64,000 bases of DNA, from positions 186,001-250,000 of the forward strand of contig NZ_LKBA01000001.1 in the NCBI RefSeq assembly GCF_001307765.1. Reading direction: 5' to 3'. The DNA comes from Aliiroseovarius crassostreae. Its GTDB lineage: Bacteria; Pseudomonadota; Alphaproteobacteria; Rhodobacterales; Rhodobacteraceae. The notes below the pieces were generated by a model. It did no database searches and had not been told where the DNA came from. It saw only the letters and a list, made by a program, of their open reading frames with translations. A program made the translations under genes and the position numbers. The number at the start of each line of letters is the position of its first letter. Position 1 is the first letter of the stretch. This document shows positions 57,115 through 64,000 of the stretch, in pieces.

Positions 57115-58080
57115 ATGGAAATCTCAGTTACTCCTGACGTGTTCAAACTGGCGCAGGTGTTCACTATCTCGCGTGGATCACGGACCGAAGCGAAAGTGCT
57201 GACGGTGCGGGTGAAGGATGGGGACCATCAGGGCTGGGGCGAATGTGTGCCTTATGCGCGTTATGGCGAAACGCTGGAGAGTGTGACGGATGAGATCATG
57301 GGGCTGTCAGGCGATATCACGCGTGAGGCGCTTTATGATCTTCTGCCAGCGGGGGCCGCGCGCAATGCCGTTGACTGCGCGTTGTGGGATCTGGGAGCCA
57401 AGCGCGCGGGAAAACGGGTTTGGGAACTGGCGGGGCTAGCTCGCCCGGGGCCGGAGATTACGGCCTATACGCTGTCATTGGCGGAGCCTGCCGAGATGCA
57501 GGCGCAGGCCGCAAAAAACGCTCACCGTCCCTTGCTCAAGATCAAGCTGGGCACGCCCGATGATATGCCACGACTGGAAGCGGTGCGGGCAGGGGCGCCA
57601 AAGTCGCGTATCATTGTTGACGCAAATGAGGGCTGGACCGCCGAGGTTTACGCCGATCTTGCCCCGCATTTGGTGCGGCTTGGGGTGCAGCTGGTGGAGC
57701 AGCCCTTACCGGCCGGAGAGGATGATGCGCTGATCGGGATGGAGCGTCCTGTGCCGGTCTGTGCTGATGAAAGTTGCCACGACCGCTCCAGCCTGCCGGG
57801 GCTTAAAGGCAAATATGATGTGGTGAATATCAAGCTGGACAAGACCGGTGGTCTGACCGAGGCGTTGCGTCTGCGTGAGGCTGCCCTTGCCGAGGGCTAC
57901 AAGGTGATGACCGGCTGTATGGTCGGCTCGTCCCTGGCGATGGCGCCGGCGGTGCTGGTTGCGCAGGGGTCGGTTGTGACCGATCTGGACGGGCCGCTTT
58001 TGCTGGCGGAAGATCGCGAGGCCCCTTTGTTGTTTGACGACAAGGGGGTGCACCCGCCAGAGGCCGCCCTTTGGGGATAA
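57115..58080 (+). CDS. dgcA: enolase-superfamily N-acyl-D-glutamate racemase DgcA
   Basis: A 321-residue enolase-superfamily enzyme of the muconate-lactonising subgroup, formerly annotated as dipeptide epimerase. The KxK base is in LLKIKLGTPD, metal ligands are at VDANEGW, VEQPLP and CADES, and the second lysine is in NIKLDKTGGL. It should convert N-acyl-D-glutamate to the L-form after DgcN. The pairing with dgcN favours this over L-Ala-D/L-Glu epimerase. Confidence 0.85.
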   Translation: MEISVTPDVFKLAQVFTISRGSRTEAKVLTVRVKDGDHQGWGECVPYARYGETLESVTDEIMGLSGDITREALYDLLPAGAARNAVDCALWDLGAKRAGKRVWELAGLARPGPEITAYTLSLAEPAEMQAQAAKNAHRPLLKIKLGTPDDMPRLEAVRAGAPKSRIIVDANEGWTAEVYADLAPHLVRLGVQLVEQPLPAGEDDALIGMERPVPVCADESCHDRSSLPGLKGKYDVVNIKLDKTGGLTEALRLREAALAEGYKVMTGCMVGSSLAMAPAVLVAQGSVVTDLDGPLLLAEDREAPLLFDDKGVHPPEAALWG

Positions 58081-58082
58081 GC

Positions 58083-58529
58083 TTAACCGCGCCCGGCGAT
58101 CTGGGTCAGAAAAACTCCAGCCCCCATCACCGCAATGCCACCTGCACGGGCAAGGGTCAGCGGATGCTGCGTCGCGCCGAACAGGCCCCAGTGGTCGATG
58201 ATCGCAGCTGAGATCAATTGTCCGATCAGGACGAAAAAGACCGCGTTGCCCACTCCGAATGTGGGGGCCACCCAGGTGATGGTCAGCACGTAAAACGCCA
58301 CCAAGTACCCGGCGAGGAACAGGTGAGGAGGGGCGCCGATGGCACCTTTGAGGGAACTGCCGGTAAATAGAAAAACCGCGCTGGCCGTGATCAGCGCCAC
58401 CAGGAAAAGGATCACCCCTGCCGCTACGGGCGACCCCATCCGCTGGCCCAGTGCCGCATTCAGTGCCGCCAATACCGGGATCCCGATTCCGGCCACGAGC
58501 ATGATCAAAGCAGATTGTGTGGCGGGCAT
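58083..58529 (-). CDS. small DMT-type (DUF606/YdcZ) membrane protein
   Basis: A 148-residue protein with about five hydrophobic helices. The order and length match DUF606-family members of the drug/metabolite transporter superfamily (LNAALGQRMGSPVAAGVILFLVALITASAVF; FVLIGQLISAAIIDHWGLFG). It is convergent with dgcA, with 2 bases between the stop codons. Its substrate is unknown. Confidence 0.83.
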   Translation of the reverse strand: MPATQSALIMLVAGIGIPVLAALNAALGQRMGSPVAAGVILFLVALITASAVFLFTGSSLKGAIGAPPHLFLAGYLVAFYVLTITWVAPTFGVGNAVFFVLIGQLISAAIIDHWGLFGATQHPLTLARAGGIAVMGAGVFLTQIAGRG

Positions 58530-58663
58530 TGAGGCTTCCCCTTTGCAAATTCATCCGTTAGGCCAGTCCTGACGACTTCAATGTCAACAGCCAAGACAGC
58601 AACCCACTGCCCCGTCAATCTTTCTTGCATCCCGTGACGCGGCGTTCCAACGAGGAGACACAA

Positions 58664-59518
58664 ATGACCCGTACCGTTTATGTGAATGGCGACTATCTGC
58701 CGGAAACCGACGCAAAGGTTTCGATCTTTGATCGCGGATTTCTGTTCGCGGATGCGGTTTATGAGGTGACGTCGGTTCTGGGCGGCAAGCTGATTGATTT
58801 TGAAGGCCACGCGGTGCGTCTGGAACGTTCGCTGAAGGAGCTGGGGATCGAGAACCCGATTTCGAAAGAGGACTTGCTTGAGGTGCACCGTGAGTTGGTG
58901 CGGGCCAATGAAATTGACGAAGGTCTGGTCTATCTGCAAATCTCGCGCGGGGCGGATAGTGACCGGGATTTCGTGTTCCCGGATGCGGACAAGGTCAAGC
59001 CGACGGTGGTGCTGTTTACCCAAAACAAGCCCGGCCTGGCTGAGACGGTAAAGCCGGTCAAGGTGATCTCGATTGAAGATATCCGCTGGGGCCGTCGTGA
59101 CATCAAAACGGTGCAGCTGCTCTACCCGTCGATGGGCAAGATGATGGCCAAGGCGGCAGGCTGTGATGATGCCTGGCTGGTGGAAGACGGCTATGTGACC
59201 GAAGGCACCTCGAATAATGCCTATATCGTCAAAGGGGGCAAAATTATCACCCGTGCCCTGTCCAACGACATCCTGCATGGCATCACCCGTGCCGCCGTTC
59301 TTCGCTTTGCCCGCGAGGCGCAGATGGAAGTGGAGGAACGTAGCTTTACAATTGCTGAGGCACAGGAGGCAGATGAGGCTTTCTTTACCTCGGCCTCGGC
59401 CTTTGTGATGCCGGTGGTCGAAATTGACGGGGTGGCATTGGGGGATGGTCAGCCCGGCCCGGTCATGGCGCGCCTGCGTGAAATTTACCTGGAAGAAAGC
59501 CTGAAAAAGGCTGAGTGA
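58664..59518 (+). CDS. dat: D-amino-acid aminotransferase
   Basis: A 284-residue PLP fold-type IV transaminase interconverting D-alanine and D-glutamate with keto acids. VYVNGDYLPETDAKVSIFDRGFLFADAVYEV opens it. The PLP lysine is in RDIKTVQLLY, the phosphate cup is in VTEGTSNNAYIV, and GITRAAVLRFA follows. The start at 58664 comes after GAGGAG. With DgcN-DgcA it makes a compact D-amino-acid metabolism cluster. Confidence 0.93.
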   Translation: MTRTVYVNGDYLPETDAKVSIFDRGFLFADAVYEVTSVLGGKLIDFEGHAVRLERSLKELGIENPISKEDLLEVHRELVRANEIDEGLVYLQISRGADSDRDFVFPDADKVKPTVVLFTQNKPGLAETVKPVKVISIEDIRWGRRDIKTVQLLYPSMGKMMAKAAGCDDAWLVEDGYVTEGTSNNAYIVKGGKIITRALSNDILHGITRAAVLRFAREAQMEVEERSFTIAEAQEADEAFFTSASAFVMPVVEIDGVALGDGQPGPVMARLREIYLEESLKKAE

Positions 59519-59544
59519 TTGGGCATCACAGCTAAGAAATGATG

Positions 59545-59572
59545 CCCCGCACCGTAAGGTGCGGGGTTTTTT
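59545..59572 (+). terminator. intrinsic terminator of the aminotransferase gene
   Basis: CCCCGCACC (59545-59553), loop GTAA, GGTGCGGGG (59558-59566), then six T residues. A textbook structure. Confidence 0.95.
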
Positions 59573-59635
59573 GTCTGTGATTTGATCTGAAAAGAGGGTG
59601 GCTGTCATCTGATTGGGGGCGGAGGGCCCGCCACG

Positions 59636-59692
59636 AAAGCGTTTCAACTTTGACCTGAGACGGGAAAACCGAAACGCCCGGTGAAAACGCCC
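59636..59692 (+). repeat. dispersed palindromic repeat, copy 4
   Basis: AAAGCGTTTCAACTTTGACC followed by TGAGACGGGAAAACCGAAACGC. It matches the left arm and loop of copies 1 and 2; the right arm is shortened. Confidence 0.72.
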
Positions 59693-59714
59693 TCTTGTGT
59701 CGCCCTCTCACGCA

Positions 59715-60506
59715 TTACCCAAACCGGAAGCTGGTGGCGGTGACGCCTCCGAAAATCCCCTTTTCGTGGTAGCACACACTGGCGGGGTCTTCTTCGGCCG
59801 CGCCAAGGGCAGCAAAGAGCGGCACAAGGTGGTCTTCCTCCTTGTGCGCAATCCGGGCCGAGGGGGCCGTCTCCCAGTTCAGGATTGCTGCTCGGCGCTT
59901 GTCCGGTGACAACATCATGGCCGTGTTCAGCCAGGCGTCAAACTCCGTTGAAGGAATGCGCGCCTCGGGGCCCATCAGGCGCAGATTGTGATAAGACAGG
60001 CCGGATCCGACAATCAGCACCCCTTCATCGCGCAAGGGGGCCAGGGCCCGGCCAAGTGCCATGTGCTGGGCAGGATCGTAAGCCCTGTCAAGGGACACCT
60101 GGTAGGTGGGCATATCGGCTTTCGGATACATCACTGCCATTGGCGCAAACACCCCGTGGTCAAATCCCTGCGCTGCATTCAACGCGCTGGGCAGTCCCGC
60201 AGCGCGGATCAGATCCTGTGTCCTTTGCGCAAGATCAGGATCGCCGGGGGCAGGGTAGGTGATTTCATATGTCTCCGGCGGGAAGCCGGAATAGTCATAG
60301 ACCATGGGTGGCGCAGCGGATGACATCACGTCAAACCCGTTGCTCTCCCAATGGCCTGAAATCATCAGAACTGCTTTGGGGCGTTCGGGCAATTTCGACG
60401 GCATTGCGGCAAGGGACCTTTCCAACGTGGCAAACATCTGGCGCATGCGGGGTATCCAGGGCCAGGGGCCGCCACCATGGGAGATGAAATAGGTGGGTTG
60501 TCTCAT
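59715..60506 (-). CDS. LigB/DODA-type extradiol ring-cleavage dioxygenase family protein
   Basis: A 263-residue metalloenzyme. The likely zinc or iron histidines are H10 (FISHGGG), H52 (ISGHWES) and a later one in GFDHGVFAPM. IVGSGLSYHNLR is the family C-terminal block. Members include YgiD-type enzymes cleaving catechol-like rings; the natural substrate is uncertain. Confidence 0.87.
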   Translation of the reverse strand: MRQPTYFISHGGGPWPWIPRMRQMFATLERSLAAMPSKLPERPKAVLMISGHWESNGFDVMSSAAPPMVYDYSGFPPETYEITYPAPGDPDLAQRTQDLIRAAGLPSALNAAQGFDHGVFAPMAVMYPKADMPTYQVSLDRAYDPAQHMALGRALAPLRDEGVLIVGSGLSYHNLRLMGPEARIPSTEFDAWLNTAMMLSPDKRRAAILNWETAPSARIAHKEEDHLVPLFAALGAAEEDPASVCYHEKGIFGGVTATSFRFG

Positions 60507-60563
60507 GTCTTGCTCCTTTTGAAGCAGATATAAGGGGTGAATTTATGTGCGAAATATCAAAGT

Positions 60564-61031
60564 TTAAACAGAAGGTGTTCGAAATTGCACAGAACCCTGC
60601 AGGTGCTTTGCAATCCCGCCAACCGTCAGATCCGTAAGCCCTTCTGGTGACCCTTGCCCTACGCAGGTGATGATCCGGGGCAGAACCTCGGAAAACAGCT
60701 CTTCCAAATCCAGCATCAGATCGTCGATTACGTGATCCGAGGGACGCAGGGGTAGCGGATTTTTGGCCGAGGAGCAGGTGTGCTGGATTGCGTCATAGAC
60801 TGCACGTGCGATGGCCGGATCCACATCCGGCAGCGCGGTCAGGAAAGTGTCAAACCCCTCGCCTTCGCGCGCGCGGTAAAGCGCCAGCATTTTCTGTCCG
60901 CCATTCCAGATCGACAGGCCGATCAGCACCATGCCACCGAGCATGAAGAGACCAAGGGCAGGGTGGTAATAAAACCCGGCCACGGTCAGCGCGGCGGATA
61001 CGGCCGTCAGGATCAAAAGCGTGCGGGTCAC
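60564..61031 (-). CDS. hypothetical membrane protein
   Basis: A 155-residue protein with two N-terminal membrane helices (~4-20 and ~26-42) and a soluble helical tail (~60-150) with no recognised family. Its ATG overlaps the stop of the DUF1244 gene by four bases, so the two are co-translated. Confidence 0.75.
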   Translation of the reverse strand: MTRTLLILTAVSAALTVAGFYYHPALGLFMLGGMVLIGLSIWNGGQKMLALYRAREGEGFDTFLTALPDVDPAIARAVYDAIQHTCSSAKNPLPLRPSDHVIDDLMLDLEELFSEVLPRIITCVGQGSPEGLTDLTVGGIAKHLQGSVQFRTPSV

Positions 61032-61345
61032 GCCTTTTCTTCACCCACATTTTCAGCGAAAGCCACTTTGAAGGCCGCCTGTTTCTCCGGGCTGGCGTCG
61101 GTCTGATACTTGGCCTTCCACGCGTCCATGCTCATGCCATAGAAGATCTCGCGCGCTTGGGTCTTGTCCATCTCGATGCCGCGCTCATTTGCCGCTTCCT
61201 GATACCAGCGCGACAGGCAGTTGCGGCAAAACCCGGCCAGGTTCATCATGTCGATGTTCTGCACGTCGGTGCGCTTTTCCATCAGATGCGTACGCAGCGC
61301 GCGAAACGCGGCGGCTTCAAGCTCGATACGGGTCTGGTCGTCCAT
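61028..61345 (-). CDS. DUF1244 family protein
   Basis: A 105-residue soluble protein. LAGFCRNCLSRWYQEAANERGIEMDKTQAREIFYGMSMDAWKAKYQ is the DUF1244 signature, with conserved cysteines in CRNC. The function is unknown. The ATG at 61345 follows GGAG at good spacing; a start at 61357 adds four residues. Confidence 0.9.
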   Translation of the reverse strand: MDDQTRIELEAAAFRALRTHLMEKRTDVQNIDMMNLAGFCRNCLSRWYQEAANERGIEMDKTQAREIFYGMSMDAWKAKYQTDASPEKQAAFKVAFAENVGEEKA

Positions 61346-61357
61346 CCTGGGCTCCAT

Positions 61358-61690
61358 TTATAAAACGTCTTTCGCATAAGACGGGCTGAGATCCGCCACG
61401 TCAACGGACAGGCTGCCGACATTTGGCAGTTGGCGCCGCAGCACCGTAAGGATCAGCTGCGCCAACTCCCTCTTTGCCGTCTCGCTGCGTCCCGGCAGCA
61501 AAGCCAGAACCGCATGGCAGAAACTGGAGGGGGCGGTGCCGATACGGTAGGCATCGCAGGGAATGGCGCGCACTTTCAGGCTTTCGGGGTGAGGGATCGC
61601 GTCATGGGCTGCCAACGCCTCGAAAACGGCCTCACATGCCGCCTGCATTCCCGATGTCACACCGGCATATTCTATCCTTACATGTGGCAC
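61358..61690 (-). CDS. 5-carboxymethyl-2-hydroxymuconate isomerase-like tautomerase
   Basis: A 110-residue tautomerase-superfamily protein. A GTG start at 61690 gives MPHVRIEYAG, exposing the catalytic N-terminal proline once Met is removed. AAGGAGAG lies just upstream, so the longer frame from 61762 is rejected. The family isomerises carboxymethyl-hydroxymuconate in homoprotocatechuate breakdown, but no other pathway gene is seen here. Confidence 0.82.
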   Translation of the reverse strand: MPHVRIEYAGVTSGMQAACEAVFEALAAHDAIPHPESLKVRAIPCDAYRIGTAPSSFCHAVLALLPGRSETAKRELAQLILTVLRRQLPNVGSLSVDVADLSPSYAKDVL

Positions 61691-61699
61691 CGTGCTCTC

Positions 61700-61770
61700 C
61701 TTTTTTCTTGCCTGAAATACCTTGGGGTGAGGCCTCCCTCCAAGAGGGGGGCCGAGGGGCAAAGCCCCTT
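61700..61770 (-). repeat. GGGGCTTTGCCCC / AAGGTATTTCAGGCAAG motif, copy b
   Basis: On the minus strand, a GGGGCTTTGCCCC hairpin directly after the hydrolase stop, a second GC-rich stem, and CCCCAAGGTATTTCAGGCAA with an A-run lead into the next gene's ribosome-binding site. The end segment is the same as at 57081-57106. Confidence 0.68.
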
Positions 61771-62521
61771 ACAGCCCGCTCTCCACCAGCACTTCCGTCA
61801 GGATCGGTGCAAGCCGCTCTGCCCACCAGGCCTGTTGGGCCTCGGTTTCAATCAGGTCATTGCGGATCTCAATCAGCACATTAGGAAGCCCCAGCTTCAA
61901 CGCTTGCCGATCAATGCTGTCACCATCCAGATGGCCGCCATAAGGTTCATTTTCACCGACACACCATTCGCCCTCGGCCTCAAGGCGGGCCAATAGCGGC
62001 GTTGCCACCCGGCTGTCCTTGTCGTGCAGCACCGCAATATGCCAGGGGCGGGGTTCGCGCCCCTTGAGCTGAGGGGTATAACTGTGCATTGCCAGAAGAA
62101 CCGGGTTCGGGTGCGCGGCCAGAACCCCGGCCAATGCCTCGTGATAGGGGCGATGAAACGCCGCAAGGCGCCGCTCGCGCTCGGTGGCATCGGCGTGGCG
62201 GTTGGCGGGGATGATAGACCCGTCATAAAGCTTCATCAGAACAGTCGGGTCGTCCTCGCCCCGGTTCGGATCCACCACAAGCCGCGAAAACCGCGACAGG
62301 ATGGCGGGGCTGTTAAGCAGCCGGGACAGGTGGCGGGTAACCCCGGCAGCGCCCACATCATAGGCAATATGGCGGTTCATATCGGCTTCGGGCAGCCCGA
62401 GGTCTCCGCCATTGACGCAGGGCGGCACCCGGTTTGAGGCGTGGTCGCAGGAAATCACCCAGCGGCCGGTCAGGGTCTCGCCAATGATTTCAAAAGCATC
62501 ATGCAAAATCGCGTCTTTCAT
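61769..62521 (-). CDS. N-formylglutamate amidohydrolase family protein
   Basis: A 250-residue metal-dependent deformylase-like protein. SCDHASNRVPPC, FSRLVVDPNRGEDDPT, LLAMHSYTPQL and NEPYGGHLDGDSIDRQ are the family's histidine- and glutamate-bearing blocks. It likely hydrolyses N-formyl-L-glutamate or a related acyl-glutamate. Given the D-glutamate genes a few kilobases away, N-acyl-glutamate is an interesting alternative substrate, although that is inference. Confidence 0.88.
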   Translation of the reverse strand: MKDAILHDAFEIIGETLTGRWVISCDHASNRVPPCVNGGDLGLPEADMNRHIAYDVGAAGVTRHLSRLLNSPAILSRFSRLVVDPNRGEDDPTVLMKLYDGSIIPANRHADATERERRLAAFHRPYHEALAGVLAAHPNPVLLAMHSYTPQLKGREPRPWHIAVLHDKDSRVATPLLARLEAEGEWCVGENEPYGGHLDGDSIDRQALKLGLPNVLIEIRNDLIETEAQQAWWAERLAPILTEVLVESGL

Positions 62522-62712
62522 CGGAGCACTGTCATGGTTTTGTAACGGTCATCTCTTACCGCCATTTACGTCAGTGCAGGGAAAAGCACCAGTTCCCTCA
62601 CGCATAAAGTGACGCGAAACAAATTGATGAGAGCGCTAACATATCGTTTCACCGCCCCGCAATATTGGCTATAGAGCGGGTGAGGGATGATGTCGCCCAA
62701 AAGGAAATGCCG

Positions 62713-64000
62713 ATGAGACGCCAGAGAAATGTAAAAATTGTCGCCACGCTTGGCCCTGCTTCCAGCGATTATGACACTATTCGGGCCTTGTTCGAAGCGG
62801 GCGCTGATGTGTTTCGCATGAACATGTCCCATGGCACTCATGACGAGCAACGCGAACGCCACGCGCTGGTGCGCAAGGTGGAAAAGGACCTGGAACGCCC
62901 GATCGCTATTCTGGCGGATCTGCAAGGCCCCAAATTGCGTTGCGGTGTTTTTGCCGCCGGTGCAACCGAGATCGAAGAGGGGCAGGTCTTCCGCTTTGAT
63001 CTTGATGCTACGCCGGGGGAAAGCCACCGTGTCTGCCTGCCCCATCCCGAAATTTTTGCAGCTCTTGAGCCCGGGGCTACCCTGCTGGTCAATGATGGTA
63101 AGCTGCGCCTGCGGGTCAAGGATTGCAGCGCTGATCACGCCAATTGCATCGTCGAAGTGGGCGGCACGATTTCGGACCGCAAAGGTGTGAACGTGCCCGA
63201 TGTGGTGCTGCCCCTTGCAGCGCTTTCCGAAAAAGACCGTGCTGATCTGGAATTTGCCTGCCAGCTGGGGGTCGATTGGCTTGCGCTCAGCTTTGTGCAG
63301 CGGGCCGAGGATGTGGAAGAGGCCCGCACGCTGGCGCAGGGCCGTGCCGCGGTTCTGTCAAAGATTGAAAAACCGGCTGCAGTGGATGCGTTTGACGAGA
63401 TCCTGAAAGTCTCGGATGGGATCATGGTTGCGCGTGGTGACCTTGGTGTCGAGCTGCCGGTTCAGGCCGTGCCGCCGATCCAGAAACGTCTGATCCATGC
63501 CTGCCACCGTGCCGGCAAACCGGTGATTGTCGCGACTCAGATGCTGGAAAGCATGATCGAAAGCCCGATGCCCACCCGCGCGGAAGTGTCCGACGTGGCC
63601 AATGCGATTTATGACGGGACCGATGCGGTCATGCTGTCGGCCGAAAGTGCGGCAGGGGCTTATCCGGTTGAAGCCGTGGCAACGATGAATGCCGTGGCCA
63701 TCGAGGTCGAAAATGATCCCACCTACCGCGAACAGGTGGATGCACAGCGCGTGGCCGCGCGACGGGGCGTGAATGACGCCATCGTTGCAGCCGCGCGTGA
63801 GATTGCCGAAACCACCGACATCAAGGCGATCTGCTGTTTTACCCAGTCTGGCACCACGGCGCTGCTCACCTCGCGGGAACGGCCACGGGTGCCGATCATC
63901 GCGCTGACCCCGCTGCGGGGGACGGCGCGGCGTCTCTGCCTGTCCTGGGGCACCAATTGTTTTGTCACCCCGGGGGAGGTCAAACGCTTCAAGGCCGCAG
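62713..64000 (+). CDS. pyk: pyruvate kinase, 5' part (runs past window end)
   Basis: 429 codons of a glycolytic kinase making pyruvate and ATP from phosphoenolpyruvate and ADP. KIVATLGPASSDYDTIRALFEAGADVFRMNMSHG, the K+ and Mg2+ site LSKIEKPAAVDAFDEIL with VARGDLGVELP, and the signature ATQMLESMIESPMPTRAEVSDVANAIYDGTDAVMLS are intact. The C-terminal allosteric domain continues beyond the edge. The ATG at 62713 has AAGGA seven bases upstream; 62707 is in frame but too close. Confidence 0.97.
   Translation, partial: MRRQRNVKIVATLGPASSDYDTIRALFEAGADVFRMNMSHGTHDEQRERHALVRKVEKDLERPIAILADLQGPKLRCGVFAAGATEIEEGQVFRFDLDATPGESHRVCLPHPEIFAALEPGATLLVNDGKLRLRVKDCSADHANCIVEVGGTISDRKGVNVPDVVLPLAALSEKDRADLEFACQLGVDWLALSFVQRAEDVEEARTLAQGRAAVLSKIEKPAAVDAFDEILKVSDGIMVARGDLGVELPVQAVPPIQKRLIHACHRAGKPVIVATQMLESMIESPMPTRAEVSDVANAIYDGTDAVMLSAESAAGAYPVEAVATMNAVAIEVENDPTYREQVDAQRVAARRGVNDAIVAAAREIAETTDIKAICCFTQSGTTALLTSRERPRVPIIALTPLRGTARRLCLSWGTNCFVTPGEVKRFKAA

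Overview
The window looks like part of a chromosome from a marine alphaproteobacterium of the order Rhodobacterales (Roseobacter group). This is inferred from protein content and gene order: the ubiB-ubiE / mutM / enoyl-CoA hydratase / rpsT / dnaA-dnaN-recF / gyrB order, the Mcl1 malyl-CoA lyase, the carboxyspermidine route to spermidine, and short intergenic motifs typical of that group. No rRNA, tRNA or CRISPR array was recognised.

Layout. 0-2.5 kb: fliK-flgD, the end of a flagellar cluster. 2.6-15.5 kb: the conserved replication-initiation neighbourhood, with ubiquinone genes (ubiB, ubiE) on the minus strand, then mutM, an enoyl-CoA hydratase, rpsT, dnaA, dnaN, recF, a VOC protein and gyrB on the plus strand. 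15.5-19.7 kb: a decayed type I restriction-modification operon on the minus strand. It consists of an hsdR 3' remnant, a small unknown gene, a truncated hsdM, a broken hsdS and a CxxC-rich unknown gene, still linked mostly by 4-base ATGA overlaps. It abuts a truncated DUF411 gene of a copper locus that continues with copA and cueR (20.1-23.0 kb). 23.2-29.5 kb: polyamine synthesis from arginine: speA, a carboxyspermidine dehydrogenase and decarboxylase, a complete agmatinase, and a second agmatinase-like gene with a short N-terminus. 29.7-35.1 kb: TPP riboswitch and thiamin operon thiC-thiO-thiS-thiG-thiE-thiD, followed by a nitrilase-family hydrolase and a TRAP permease remnant.

36.4-44.8 kb: a hydroxyproline catabolic island. 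It has a DapA-family deaminase, a Cys/Cys 4-hydroxyproline epimerase, an FAD D-amino-acid dehydrogenase, a Ser/Thr-type proline-racemase homologue, a pyrroline-2-carboxylate reductase-like enzyme, a GntR regulator and a ketoglutarate-semialdehyde dehydrogenase. A repeated TTGGATnCAA motif lies upstream of each transcription unit. 44.9-49.4 kb: a plastic segment of broken IS256 and IS3 transposases around a two-domain glycosyltransferase and a lipoprotein. Two copies of a short hairpin with compensating base changes sit in the transposase remnants. 49.4-54.4 kb: zinc-ribbon protein, ftsE-ftsX-plsC, a flavoprotein and accA. 54.5-59.5 kb: AraC fragment, mcl1, and a D-glutamate/D-amino-acid cluster (dgcN, dgcA, small transporter, D-amino-acid aminotransferase). 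59.7-64 kb: LigB-type dioxygenase, four small metabolic or unknown genes, and the start of pyruvate kinase, which runs off the end.

The less ordinary material is (i) the covarying hairpin in the IS remnants, (ii) a four-copy family of roughly 60-115 base palindromic repeats, (iii) the R-X-M-S-Y restriction operon with two unknown partners, (iv) the Ser/Thr proline-racemase homologue, (v) a 31-residue membrane protein and a 15-codon leader ORF upstream of speA, and (vi) the glycosyltransferase-hydrolase fusion. Functions rest on motif and family recognition by eye; no database search was run.
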